DNA of 8,924 nucleotides from an uncultured Alphaproteobacteria bacterium (GTDB taxonomy: Bacteria; Pseudomonadota; Alphaproteobacteria; RF32; CAG-239), in contig CALXVW010000098.1 of NCBI GenBank assembly GCA_944392185.1, positions 1 through 8,924 of the forward strand. Direction: 5' to 3'. The notes under the pieces are model-generated. The model saw only the letters and a list, made by a program, of their open reading frames with translations. It did no database searches and was not told the origin of the DNA. The position numbers and the translations under genes are program-made. This document shows positions 1-5,160 of the stretch, in pieces (position 1 is the stretch's first letter; each line of letters starts with the position of its first letter).

Positions 1-2
1 TT

Positions 3-656
3 TATTCTGCCGAGGGGCTTCCTTGTCGTTTTAGCGCCTTTGGTCTGTGCTGTGTTTACTTTTTCAGTTTACCATTTTATACGCTTCTAAAAATCTATGG
101 TGCATTTAAACTGCCAAAAACAATAACGTTGCCGTTTTCAATTATGGAAATCATCGTTTATATGTCTATCTATCTTGGGTCTCTGTTTTATTTCACTGAT
201 TTTATTATTACTTTTCAAAGTATACTGAATTTAACACTAGGGATGCTTCGGATTTTTTCACCCTTGATTATTTATATGTTTATTTTAATTTGTCTATGTC
301 GTGAAATGATATTAAACAATCCCCAAGGTGCAATTATGAAAAAAATTAAACTCATACCGTTTTATCTATTGTCAGCCTTAAATGGATTTTTAGTTTTTAT
401 ATATGCCATAACATATCCAAAAGAAATGAATAGCGACCAAATGCCATGGAATGCAGATGCATTGGGTTGGGCATATGAAAACAAAATTAATTATAGCATT
501 TTTACAATAATAGATTTATTGATAATAATTGCACCTACGGTTTATGCTTGGAAGAAACGTAGAACAAATCTCATAAAAGCCTATATAGTTTTATCCATAC
601 CGGCTCTTGTTTATTTGGCGAGATATATCTATTTTACCAATTTTTTTAATATATAG
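3..656 (+). CDS. Multi-spanning membrane protein, 5' end outside window
   Basis: I do not recognise the family. The frame is open from the left edge to a TAG at 654-656, giving 217 visible residues with no initiator. An internal TTG at 129 or ATG at 144 could be proposed as start, but neither has a Shine-Dalgarno sequence and the hydrophobic reading continues upstream, so the gene most likely begins outside the window. About six hydrophobic segments are visible, near residues 11-27, 47-69, 80-99, 117-137, 163-182 and 190-211 of the visible part. A basic loop (KKRRTNLIK) precedes the last one, and a polar loop around residues 138-162 carries several Trp, Asp and Glu residues. This points to an inner-membrane protein without an obvious enzyme motif. 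No clear terminator follows, and the next confident gene is convergent. A Yip1-like or transporter-like fold is possible but unsupported. Confidence 0.65.
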   Translation, partial: YSAEGLPCRFSAFGLCCVYFFSLPFYTLLKIYGAFKLPKTITLPFSIMEIIVYMSIYLGSLFYFTDFIITFQSILNLTLGMLRIFSPLIIYMFILICLCREMILNNPQGAIMKKIKLIPFYLLSALNGFLVFIYAITYPKEMNSDQMPWNADALGWAYENKINYSIFTIIDLLIIIAPTVYAWKKRRTNLIKAYIVLSIPALVYLARYIYFTNFFNI

Positions 657-662
657 CCTCAT

Positions 663-758
663 TTAATGAAATGTCATTATCGAATGTTTGTAATAATTGC
701 AGAGACCAATATTATTTCTTTTAAATTCTTCATACAAATTCATTATTGAACGCTTCAC
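663..758 (-). CDS. Possible 31-residue peptide downstream of the beta-lactamase
   Basis: A short frame starts at GTG (756-758) and stops at TAA (663-665). An AGAGGG sequence lies about five bases before the GTG, and the frame begins about 27 bases after the beta-lactamase stop on the same strand, so it could be translated from the same mRNA. The peptide begins VKRSIMNLYEEFKRNN and has no signal peptide, membrane segment or recognised motif. It may be chance, or the remnant of a decayed gene, since this intergenic stretch otherwise holds nothing clear. The call rests only on the ribosome-binding site and the context. Confidence 0.2.
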   Translation of the reverse strand: MKRSIMNLYEEFKRNNIGLCNYYKHSIMTFH

Positions 759-785
759 ATTGCCCTCTGAAGATGTTTAACCTTT

Positions 786-1610
786 CTACCAAAAAATTTT
801 TGCATTTTGTATGATATCTAAGGCGATCTGTTTGGCATAGAAGCTCGCCAAATGTCGATAATCTTTTATACGGTTTTCTTTATCATGCAATCTAATCGCA
901 AAGAAAATTTTTTGGTTATCTCGTTCGTAAAACCCAACAAACCACGCCGTATCTACCTTATCATTTTTTATCCCTAATCCTGTTTTGCCATAGACCTTAA
1001 ATGGACTACTTGTGACTAACATTATATCTTTTAATGTTTGGGTTGTTTGATTTTCTTGTGAGAAAAGCTGAGCCAAAAATCTGACTTGTTCCATAGGGGA
1101 TATTTGCAGGGAAGATTCTATCCAGAAGCCTTTTAATTCAGAAATATTCGTATTGCTGTTTTGAGTACCTTGCCAATCTGAAATATCTTGGTTGCCATAA
1201 TGATTTTTTTGTAAATAGTATTTAACCGTTTGTCGAGGTAGTTTATCAATCAATTTTCGAAAATACCAGACACAAGATGTGCGAAAAGCCTCTTTTATAT
1301 TCATTGTTTTATTCCAGGATAGATTTTCGTAATTTTTTCCATCCCACTCAATATTTGAATCTTTTCCTGAAATTACATTTTCAGATAAGGCTATGTTGGC
1401 AGACATAATTTTAAATGTTGAACAAGGAGAGGATCTTAGATTGCTTAGTTTGGTATTATAAATTTTATATTTGGAAATCTCCGGACTGTAAAAAACTGCT
1501 GTTCCGGTAATACCTTTAAAGTACTGAGATAGGTCAATTTCTTCTGTGTTTTTAGCTTCACAAGAAAGTAATAAAAATAATGTTATTATAAAGCCGCTAA
1601 TAAATTTCAT
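786..1610 (-). CDS. Class D (OXA-type) serine beta-lactamase, lipoprotein
   Basis: A serine hydrolase that opens the beta-lactam ring through an acyl-enzyme. The 274 residues carry the class D signature motifs in the right order and spacing: STFK at 64-67 (Ser64 nucleophile, Lys67 the lysine normally carboxylated), SCV at 112-114, YGN at 138-140, Trp163 in the FWIESSLQIS segment, and KTG at 209-211 followed by AWFVGF. Length is normal for the class. The N-terminus is a lipoprotein signal with lipobox LLSC (Cys17), so the mature enzyme should be membrane-anchored in the periplasm, whereas most OXA enzymes are soluble. Cys63 directly precedes the nucleophile and Cys113 is the middle residue of the SxV motif; they could lie close together. 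The ATG at 1610 is supported by AGAGGT a few bases upstream. No blaR/blaI-type regulator is visible. A BlaR1 sensor is excluded because the sensor's membrane and protease part is absent. Spectrum cannot be read from sequence; carbapenemase activity is not implied. Confidence 0.92.
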   Translation of the reverse strand: MKFISGFIITLFLLLSCEAKNTEEIDLSQYFKGITGTAVFYSPEISKYKIYNTKLSNLRSSPCSTFKIMSANIALSENVISGKDSNIEWDGKNYENLSWNKTMNIKEAFRTSCVWYFRKLIDKLPRQTVKYYLQKNHYGNQDISDWQGTQNSNTNISELKGFWIESSLQISPMEQVRFLAQLFSQENQTTQTLKDIMLVTSSPFKVYGKTGLGIKNDKVDTAWFVGFYERDNQKIFFAIRLHDKENRIKDYRHLASFYAKQIALDIIQNAKIFW

Positions 1611-1715
1611 TTCTACCTCTTTATAAATAGCTTTTATATTACTTATAATATATAGTAAAAAAACTCAACTAGTTTGTTCTTGCTTTAATATTTTCAGAGA
1701 TGACATTGCATCCAT
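1611..1715. promoter_or_regulatory. Divergent AT-rich promoter region
   Basis: This stretch separates the beta-lactamase (-) from the lysozyme gene (+) and should carry promoters for both. A TATAAT hexamer at 1644-1649 lies 17 bases after TTATAA (1621-1626) and is a plausible plus-strand sigma70-type -10 element. On the minus strand, TTGAGT (complement of 1663-1668) is a possible -35, but no -10 fits it well. The AT-richness makes any hexamer match weak evidence. No operator-like palindrome longer than AACTAGTT was seen. Confidence 0.35.
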
Positions 1716-2579
1716 TTGTTAGCTCCGGTAAAGCAAACTTCTTCCAATAATTTGAGCGGAAATAATAACGGCTTAAACAACAATTTTAATAACAACACCA
1801 ACAATAATCCTTATGCCAAACTAAAACAATGGTTAGGGCAAAGTGAGCAAAATATAAATTCAGCCTTATATCCGAAACCGCAGGGAGATGATGCTAACTC
1901 TTACCAACTGGCCCAGAACAATAAGACAAATACAGGAGATCTTACTCGTACGGATGTGAATTTTGATGATAATTCTTTAAAAGAGCGTATGATCCCTGTG
2001 ATAAAAGATAAGGAAAAACCTTTAGACTATATCTATATTGATACAACATGGAATAAGACAACAGGTGCCGGTGCCAATATTGACGATTGGAATACTTTTA
2101 ATAAAGTAAATTGGGAGCTAAATGGGCGTTCTGCAACAGAAGAAGAAAAAAGAGCCACTTTTGATTATTTTGATAAAATAACCTCAAAGGGAAAGCAAAA
2201 CGTTGATGAAAAAGGAAAATTACTTGAGAAAAATAATAATCAAGCTGATTTTTATAGTAATAAGTCTCAATTAAGGATATCTTCCAATGAAACTGATAGA
2301 TTGCTCCGTGATCATCTGGCACAAGATACAAAGTATCTCCAGAGAGAGTTCCCTGATTTTGCCTCTTATCCACCTGAATTGCAAAATGTATTATTGGATA
2401 TAAAATTTAATACAGGAAATGTCTCTCAAGAAAATTGGCCCAAACTCAGAAAAGCTATTGCCGAGAAAAACTTGTTTGGCGATGAAGGTATTCTCAAAAA
2501 TGTACATCGTAAAGATGTCGGAAAAGACCGAAATGATTGGGCCGAACAACAAATCAGAAACATATTATATTGGCAATAA
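1716..2579 (+). CDS. T4/GH24-type lysozyme with Asn-rich N-terminus
   Basis: A predicted muramidase cleaving the MurNAc-GlcNAc bond of peptidoglycan. The catalytic pattern of T4 lysozyme, Glu-x8-Asp-x5-Thr, is present as Glu100, Asp109 and Thr115, followed by a G-x-G turn at 117 and 119 (TTGAGAN, where T4 has TIGIGH). Residues 190-240 resemble the C-terminal lobe of the family (RLLRDHLAQD, LPEVQ-like PPELQNVLLDIKFNTG), and VGKDRNDWAEQQ near 268-279 matches the closing RN/A-rich helix. A segment of about 50 residues between the lobes (136-185) is an insertion relative to T4. The first 90 residues are low complexity (Asn runs at 11-31), then QSEQNINSALYPKPQGDD. There is no signal peptide and no holin nearby. 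The TTG start at 1716 has no Shine-Dalgarno and an in-frame stop sits at 1701, so the true 5' end may be lost or the start may be ATG 1989 (Met92, preceded by AAAGAG), which would leave only the catalytic domain. The fold call is by motif. Confidence 0.72.
   Translation: MLAPVKQTSSNNLSGNNNGLNNNFNNNTNNNPYAKLKQWLGQSEQNINSALYPKPQGDDANSYQLAQNNKTNTGDLTRTDVNFDDNSLKERMIPVIKDKEKPLDYIYIDTTWNKTTGAGANIDDWNTFNKVNWELNGRSATEEEKRATFDYFDKITSKGKQNVDEKGKLLEKNNNQADFYSNKSQLRISSNETDRLLRDHLAQDTKYLQREFPDFASYPPELQNVLLDIKFNTGNVSQENWPKLRKAIAEKNLFGDEGILKNVHRKDVGKDRNDWAEQQIRNILYWQ
1838..1907 (+). repeat. 70-bp direct repeat, copy A (inside lysozyme gene)
   Basis: This segment encodes QSEQNINSALYPKPQGDD and the following residues of the lysozyme linker. 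It recurs at 3439-3508 in the same orientation with one mismatch (G1863 against T3464). Similarity extends a few bases upstream with one gap (GGTTAGGG against GGTTAAG) and stops sharply after position 1907. Confidence 0.93.
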
Positions 2580-2585
2580 AATCAA

Positions 2586-2613
2586 GGGGCAGTTCTTACT
2601 GCCCCATATCTTT
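2586..2613. terminator. Intrinsic terminator between convergent genes
   Basis: A perfect 8-bp stem, GGGGCAGT (2586-2593) with ACTGCCCC (2598-2605), closes a TCTT loop and is followed on the plus strand by a T-rich run, giving a good terminator for the lysozyme gene. On the minus strand the same hairpin is followed by TTGATTTTATTG, so it may also end the lipoprotein transcript. The lipoprotein stop codon (2596-2598) lies inside the loop and stem. Confidence 0.8.
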
Positions 2614-3378
2614 TTCTTTAATAACAAATGTTCCTATAGAACTGCCTGACGCATTTTCTAATACGAACCATTCACCATCAAAGCAATATTCTTTTTTTTC
2701 ATCACATCCTTGTAATACATAACGAACAACATATCCATAGGTTTCTTTAGTTTCTTCATGATAAAATGAACAATCTAAGGTCACAAACATAGGGGTATTT
2801 TCAAGCATTTTGCATTTTCCAATGTCTTCTTTCCCATATAAATCTATAGTGGTAACAGAAGTTGGCGTCAAAAAGGTTGGCCTTGAACCGCGGGATATCG
2901 GAGATAATTTTTCATAAAACAACGGATTTACAAATTTGTCTTTGGGAGCATCTTCAGATTTTGAAGGAATTATATAAGTAAGTGTTTCATCAAAATATTT
3001 ATAGGGCTTAACTTTTTGATAAACTAACCATCCGCCTTCATCTAAGCAAAGGTTTTCTTTAGTGCAAGGTTTTAGGGTATAGGTGAAAACTTGTGTTTCT
3101 TCTTTTTCATTTTTATAGTTATACTTAAAACATTCCAAACTAACCGTATCCATTTGGTTATTGATGAGTTTACAAGTATAATTATACTTAAAGCTTTCGC
3201 TGGAAAACATATAAATACTTGTTGGGGTTAGTTGCACTTCAAAATTTGAATGCGAAGCAGAAATCATTTTTTCATAAAAGACCGGATTAACAAATTTTTC
3301 TTCTTTATTTTGATTAAACAAGCTGCAAGCACTTGCCATAAACATGAACAGAATATTTACCAGGATAACCTTTTTCAT
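2596..3378 (-). CDS. Lipoprotein with two tandem four-cysteine domains
   Basis: I do not recognise the family. The 260 residues start with a lipoprotein signal (MKKVILVNILFMFMASAC, lipobox ASAC, Cys18), so the protein should be membrane-anchored in the periplasm or at the outer membrane. The rest is an internal duplication: residues 27-120 and 147-240 align with an offset of 120. Both copies begin K-F-V-N-P-x-F-Y-E-K, continue with LTPTS, and carry four cysteines each (69, 83, 105, 111 and 189, 203, 225, 232), probably disulfide-bonded. Each ends in a Gly/Trp segment (EGGWLVYQ; DGEWFVLEN). A short linker (121-146) joins them. The ATG at 3378 has TTAGGAG about eight bases upstream. The start lies 17 bases from a Fur-box-like palindrome, so iron regulation is likely. 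The gene converges on the lysozyme gene. A role as inhibitor or immunity partner of that lysozyme, or in iron or haem handling, is conjecture. Confidence 0.85.
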   Translation of the reverse strand: MKKVILVNILFMFMASACSLFNQNKEEKFVNPVFYEKMISASHSNFEVQLTPTSIYMFSSESFKYNYTCKLINNQMDTVSLECFKYNYKNEKEETQVFTYTLKPCTKENLCLDEGGWLVYQKVKPYKYFDETLTYIIPSKSEDAPKDKFVNPLFYEKLSPISRGSRPTFLTPTSVTTIDLYGKEDIGKCKMLENTPMFVTLDCSFYHEETKETYGYVVRYVLQGCDEKKEYCFDGEWFVLENASGSSIGTFVIKEKDMGQ

Positions 3379-3395
3379 TCCAAACTCCTAAGGAT

Positions 3396-3416
3396 AGATT
3401 ATGATAATCATAATCT
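3396..3416. promoter_or_regulatory. Fur-box-like operator upstream of the lipoprotein gene
   Basis: A perfect inverted repeat, AGATTATGAT and ATCATAATCT, flanks a single central A. Its core, GATTATGATAATCATAATC (3397-3415), matches the classical E. coli Fur consensus GATAATGATAATCATTATC at 17 of 19 positions. It lies between a possible -35 (TTTTCA on the minus strand, near 3426) and the lipoprotein ribosome-binding site, overlapping the expected -10, where bound Fur would block the polymerase. The call is by consensus match; many alphaproteobacteria use RirA, Irr or Mur for parts of iron control, so the binding protein is not certain. Confidence 0.75.
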
Positions 3417-3538
3417 CAAAAGTTGAAAATAAGGTTAAGCAAAGTGAGCAAAATATAAATTCATCCTTATATCCGAAACCGCAGGGAGATGATGCTAACT
3501 CTTACCAAACAGCTTCACACAAATTAATTGCATTTTAA
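3401..3538 (+). pseudogene. Lysozyme-gene fragment forming a 45-codon open frame
   Basis: An open frame runs from ATG 3401 to TAA 3536-3538. Residues 14-36 (QSEQNINSSLYPKPQGDD and onward) are the linker of the neighbouring lysozyme, encoded by 70 nearly identical bases. The first residues (MIIIISK) are merely the translation of the Fur-box palindrome, and the last nine (TASHKLIAF) are unrelated to the lysozyme. AAGGA precedes the ATG, so the frame could be translated. However, the start lies inside an operator and both ends look like junctions, so I read it as a fragment left by partial duplication or recombination rather than a functional gene. Another reading is the conserved part of a second, decayed member of the same protein family. 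Confidence 0.6.
3439..3508 (+). repeat. 70-bp direct repeat, copy B (beyond the lipoprotein gene)
   Basis: Second copy of 1838-1907, 69 of 70 positions identical, 1601 bp downstream in the same orientation. It keeps the reading frame of the lysozyme linker. The single difference changes Ala to Ser. Such identity across an AT-rich neutral-looking stretch suggests a recent event or continued recombination. Confidence 0.93.
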
Positions 3539-3555
3539 TTTTTCTGCTCTAGTAT
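3528..3555 (+). promoter_or_regulatory. Candidate promoter of the small RNA
   Basis: TTGCAT (3528-3533) and TAGTAT (3550-3555) are spaced by 16 bases and would start transcription near 3561-3563. A weaker alternative is TTCACA (3514-3519), 16 bases, TAATTT (3536-3541), with a start near 3548. The choice matters because a long-range stem of the RNA would use bases 3544-3552. Confidence 0.35.
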
Positions 3556-3725
3556 GAGCGGTGCAGGGGCGAGTTGCTCCTGTGGAGTATCGAAACTCCT
3601 TGCTAGTAAAAGAACAACTCCTTTTATGGGGAGCCGGGGGGATAAGGCTATGCACGAAGAACCCGGACTGTTCTAGCGCAGTTTCGAACTCCCCGCCTTT
3701 TATCTAAAAAGGCGGTTTCTTTTTT
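3544..3725 (+). ncRNA. Structured small RNA of unresolved class
   Basis: A GC-rich, non-coding stretch in an AT-rich region, packed with complementary segments and ending in a strong intrinsic terminator, so it is probably transcribed alone as an RNA of about 165-180 nt. Visible pairings are CTGCTCTAG (3544-3552) with CTAGCGCAG (3673-3681, one mismatch), GTGCA (3561-3565) with TGCAC (3651-3655), CAGGGGC with GCTCCTG (local hairpin from 3564), GGAGT with ACTCC (3584-3599), GAGTTG (3571-3576) against CAACTC (3615-3620, competing with the preceding hairpin), CCGGG with CCCGG (3634-3666), and GGGGAG (3628-3633) with CTCCCC (3689-3694, competing with the terminator). Length and a mostly double-stranded form would suit 6S RNA, but I cannot recognise its conserved bubble. 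SRP RNA, RNase P RNA and tmRNA are not supported because their signature sequences are absent. The 5' end is uncertain. If it were instead a leader of the HTH gene, its pairing alternatives could act as a switch. Confidence 0.55.
3693..3725 (+). terminator. Intrinsic terminator of the small RNA
   Basis: Stem CCGCCTTTT (3693-3701) with AAAAGGCGG (3707-3715), loop ATCTA, followed by TTTCTTTTTT. The T tract is only on the plus-strand 3' side, which fixes the direction of the RNA. It ends 23 bases before the HTH gene. Confidence 0.9.
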
Positions 3726-3748
3726 AAGAAATTTAGGAGTTTAAAACA

Positions 3749-3973
3749 ATGAACAATTTTTCTTTTTTATTACGATACCAACTGGCTTCACAGCTCAGAC
3801 AAATCAGGCTTGATAAAAATCTGCCCATCACCGATATTGCCTGCCGGTGCGATTTATCCATTGCCAATATTGATGCCATTGAGCGCGGAGAGGCACTTTC
3901 TTTTAAGAAATATTTCCGCCTTATCAGATTTTATGACAAGAGAATAAAAATACTTCTCTCCGATGAAAAATAA
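3749..3973 (+). CDS. Small Cro/CI-type helix-turn-helix protein
   Basis: A 74-residue protein that is almost entirely one XRE-type DNA-binding domain. LASQLRQIRLDKNLPITDIA (12-31) covers the first helices, CRCDLSIANIDAIERGEA (32-49) is the turn and recognition helix with the family's typical I-x-x-I-E-R-G ending, and the remaining residues form the closing helices. There is no ligand or dimerisation domain, so it is probably a small DNA-binding regulator; the target is unknown. AGGAG nine bases before the ATG supports the start. It follows the small-RNA terminator closely, so it either has its own weak promoter or depends on read-through. The 3' end is eight bases from the convergent prfA stop. 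GCCAGCTTTT is repeated at this junction (3974-3983 and 3995-4004). Confidence 0.85.
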   Translation: MNNFSFLLRYQLASQLRQIRLDKNLPITDIACRCDLSIANIDAIERGEALSFKKYFRLIRFYDKRIKILLSDEK

Positions 3974-3981
3974 GCCAGCTT

Positions 3982-5055
3982 TTAGTTTAGCTCAGCCAGC
4001 TTTTGTGCCTGGTCCTCAGCAATCAAAGCGTCTATAATCTCACCCAGGGCATCGCCGCTGACAACCTCATCAAGCTTATATAAGGTGAGGTTAATGCGGT
4101 GGTCGGTCACACGTCCTTGCGGATAGTTATAAGTACGAATTCTCTCCGAGCGGTCACCACTGCCGACCTGGAGCTTGCGTTTTTCAGAATAAGCGGCATC
4201 CGCAGCCTCTTTCTGAGCATTGTAAAGTTTGGCGCGGAGTTTGCGCATGGCATTGTCACGGTTCTTAAATTGAGAGCGCTCTTCTTGGGACTCAACTACA
4301 ATTCCGGTCGGAATATGGGTAATACGCACGGCAGAGCTTGTTTTGTTAACCTTTTGTCCGCCGGCTCCCGATGAACGATAAGCTTCCATTTTGATATCTG
4401 CCGGGTTGATGTAGATATCCACTTCCTCAACCTCAGGCAAAACGGCAACCGTTGCCGCAGAGGTATGCACACGCCCCTGAGATTCTGTCACCGGCACTCT
4501 CTGCACACGGTGCGCACCGGATTCAAATTTGAGCTTGGAGAACACATTTTTGCCGCTGATGGAGGCAGTGGCCTCTTTGTAGCCGCCGAGCTCATTCTCG
4601 CTCACATCCATCACCTCAAACTTCCAACCTTGGAGCTGAGCATAGTGCTGATACATCTCAAACAAAACGCCTGCAAAAAGAGCGGCCTCATCACCGCCGG
4701 TTCCGGCTCTTACTTCCAAAATGGCGTTTTTCTCATCCTCGGCATCTTTAGGCAAGAGCAAAATTTTAATTTCTTTTTCCAAATCCGGCATTTTTTCTTT
4801 GAGCTCATAATATTCAGCTTCTGCCAAATCTCTCATTTCCTTATCAAGAGATGCATCGTCCATCATGGCTTTGGCATCATTCATATTTTGCTCGGTTTTG
4901 TTAAAATTGTTGATAGCCTCAACCACCGGCGCAAGGGCAGCCAGCTCCTTGTTCATTTTTACCAATTCATCAGAAGAAAGATTCGGCTCTAAAATCAGAG
5001 CTTCCAACTCATTATAGCGGTTGACGACATTTCCCAGTTTTTCCGTAAAATTCAT
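3982..5055 (-). CDS. prfA: Peptide chain release factor 1 (RF1)
   Basis: Recognises UAG and UAA stop codons in the ribosomal A site and triggers release of the finished protein. The 357 residues match RF1 over full length. The PVT tripeptide at 188-190 (in RVQRVPVTESQGRVHTSA) is the PxT stop-codon reader that distinguishes RF1 from RF2 (SPF). The GGQ motif at 232-234 in SSGAGGQKVN is the catalytic loop, and its Gln is the usual target of PrmC methylation. RAGTGGDEAALFA at 116-128 is the conserved domain 2 segment, and GSGDRSERIRTYNYPQGRVT (298-317) is typical of domain 4. AAGGAA lies about nine bases before the ATG. It is the third gene of a same-strand run with ptsP and rodZ. prmC, which often follows prfA, is not next to it here. 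Confidence 0.98.
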   Translation of the reverse strand: MNFTEKLGNVVNRYNELEALILEPNLSSDELVKMNKELAALAPVVEAINNFNKTEQNMNDAKAMMDDASLDKEMRDLAEAEYYELKEKMPDLEKEIKILLLPKDAEDEKNAILEVRAGTGGDEAALFAGVLFEMYQHYAQLQGWKFEVMDVSENELGGYKEATASISGKNVFSKLKFESGAHRVQRVPVTESQGRVHTSAATVAVLPEVEEVDIYINPADIKMEAYRSSGAGGQKVNKTSSAVRITHIPTGIVVESQEERSQFKNRDNAMRKLRAKLYNAQKEAADAAYSEKRKLQVGSGDRSERIRTYNYPQGRVTDHRINLTLYKLDEVVSGDALGEIIDALIAEDQAQKLAELN

Positions 5056-5093
5056 TTTGTTAATTCCTTAATTTTGATAAATAGCGCATGTTT

Positions 5094-5135
5094 TATAAAA
5101 AAAGAAAACAGCCGAGAGATTAGAGCTGCCGGCCA
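5094..5135 (-). terminator. Probable intrinsic terminator after the rodZ-like gene
   Basis: On the minus strand a G/C-rich segment that can pair (CAGC with GCTG, or GCCG with CGGC, around a loop of about 12-15 bases) is followed directly by TTTTCTTTTTTT. The T tract is strong but the stem is short and has two competing forms. It may end or weaken transcription between rodZ and prfA, in which case prfA needs its own promoter in the remaining bases. Confidence 0.5.
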
Positions 5136-5160
5136 TTTTCTTGAGATAAAATTTTATGTG

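Noticed and set aside
756..775. CTTCA/TGAAG inverted repeat as a terminator of the beta-lactamase gene
   Set aside because: Only five pairs and no T tract on the minus strand.
786..1610. BlaR1/MecR1-type sensor protein instead of a beta-lactamase
   Set aside because: The N-terminal membrane and metalloprotease part is absent and the protein has a lipoprotein signal with normal enzyme length.
1700..1750. ATG 1700 as the lysozyme start with a frameshift
   Set aside because: The frame from ATG 1700 stops after 16 codons and no slippery sequence explains a shift; truncation or a downstream start is simpler.
2098..2373. Minus-strand frame inside the lysozyme gene
   Set aside because: Overlaps the conserved catalytic region in antisense and has no start signal.
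3401..3538. Complete 45-codon frame with ATG, AAGGA and stop as a functional small gene
   Set aside because: Its first codons are the Fur palindrome and its middle is a copied lysozyme fragment, so the frame is probably a by-product of the junctions; kept as a pseudogene-type entry.
3626..3697. tRNA or tmRNA acceptor domain (GGGGAG ... TTTCGAACTCCCC looks like acceptor and T-arm)
   Set aside because: No proper T-stem, D-arm or anticodon arm can be built and no CCA follows. The permuted tmRNA tag frame is also missing.
3974..4004. GCCAGCTTTT direct repeat between the HTH gene and prfA as an attachment site
   Set aside because: Ten bases only, no integrase nearby and no second copy at a distance.
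4465..4992. Long open frames on the plus strand across prfA
   Set aside because: They are antisense to a full-length, highly conserved gene and have no family match or ribosome-binding site.
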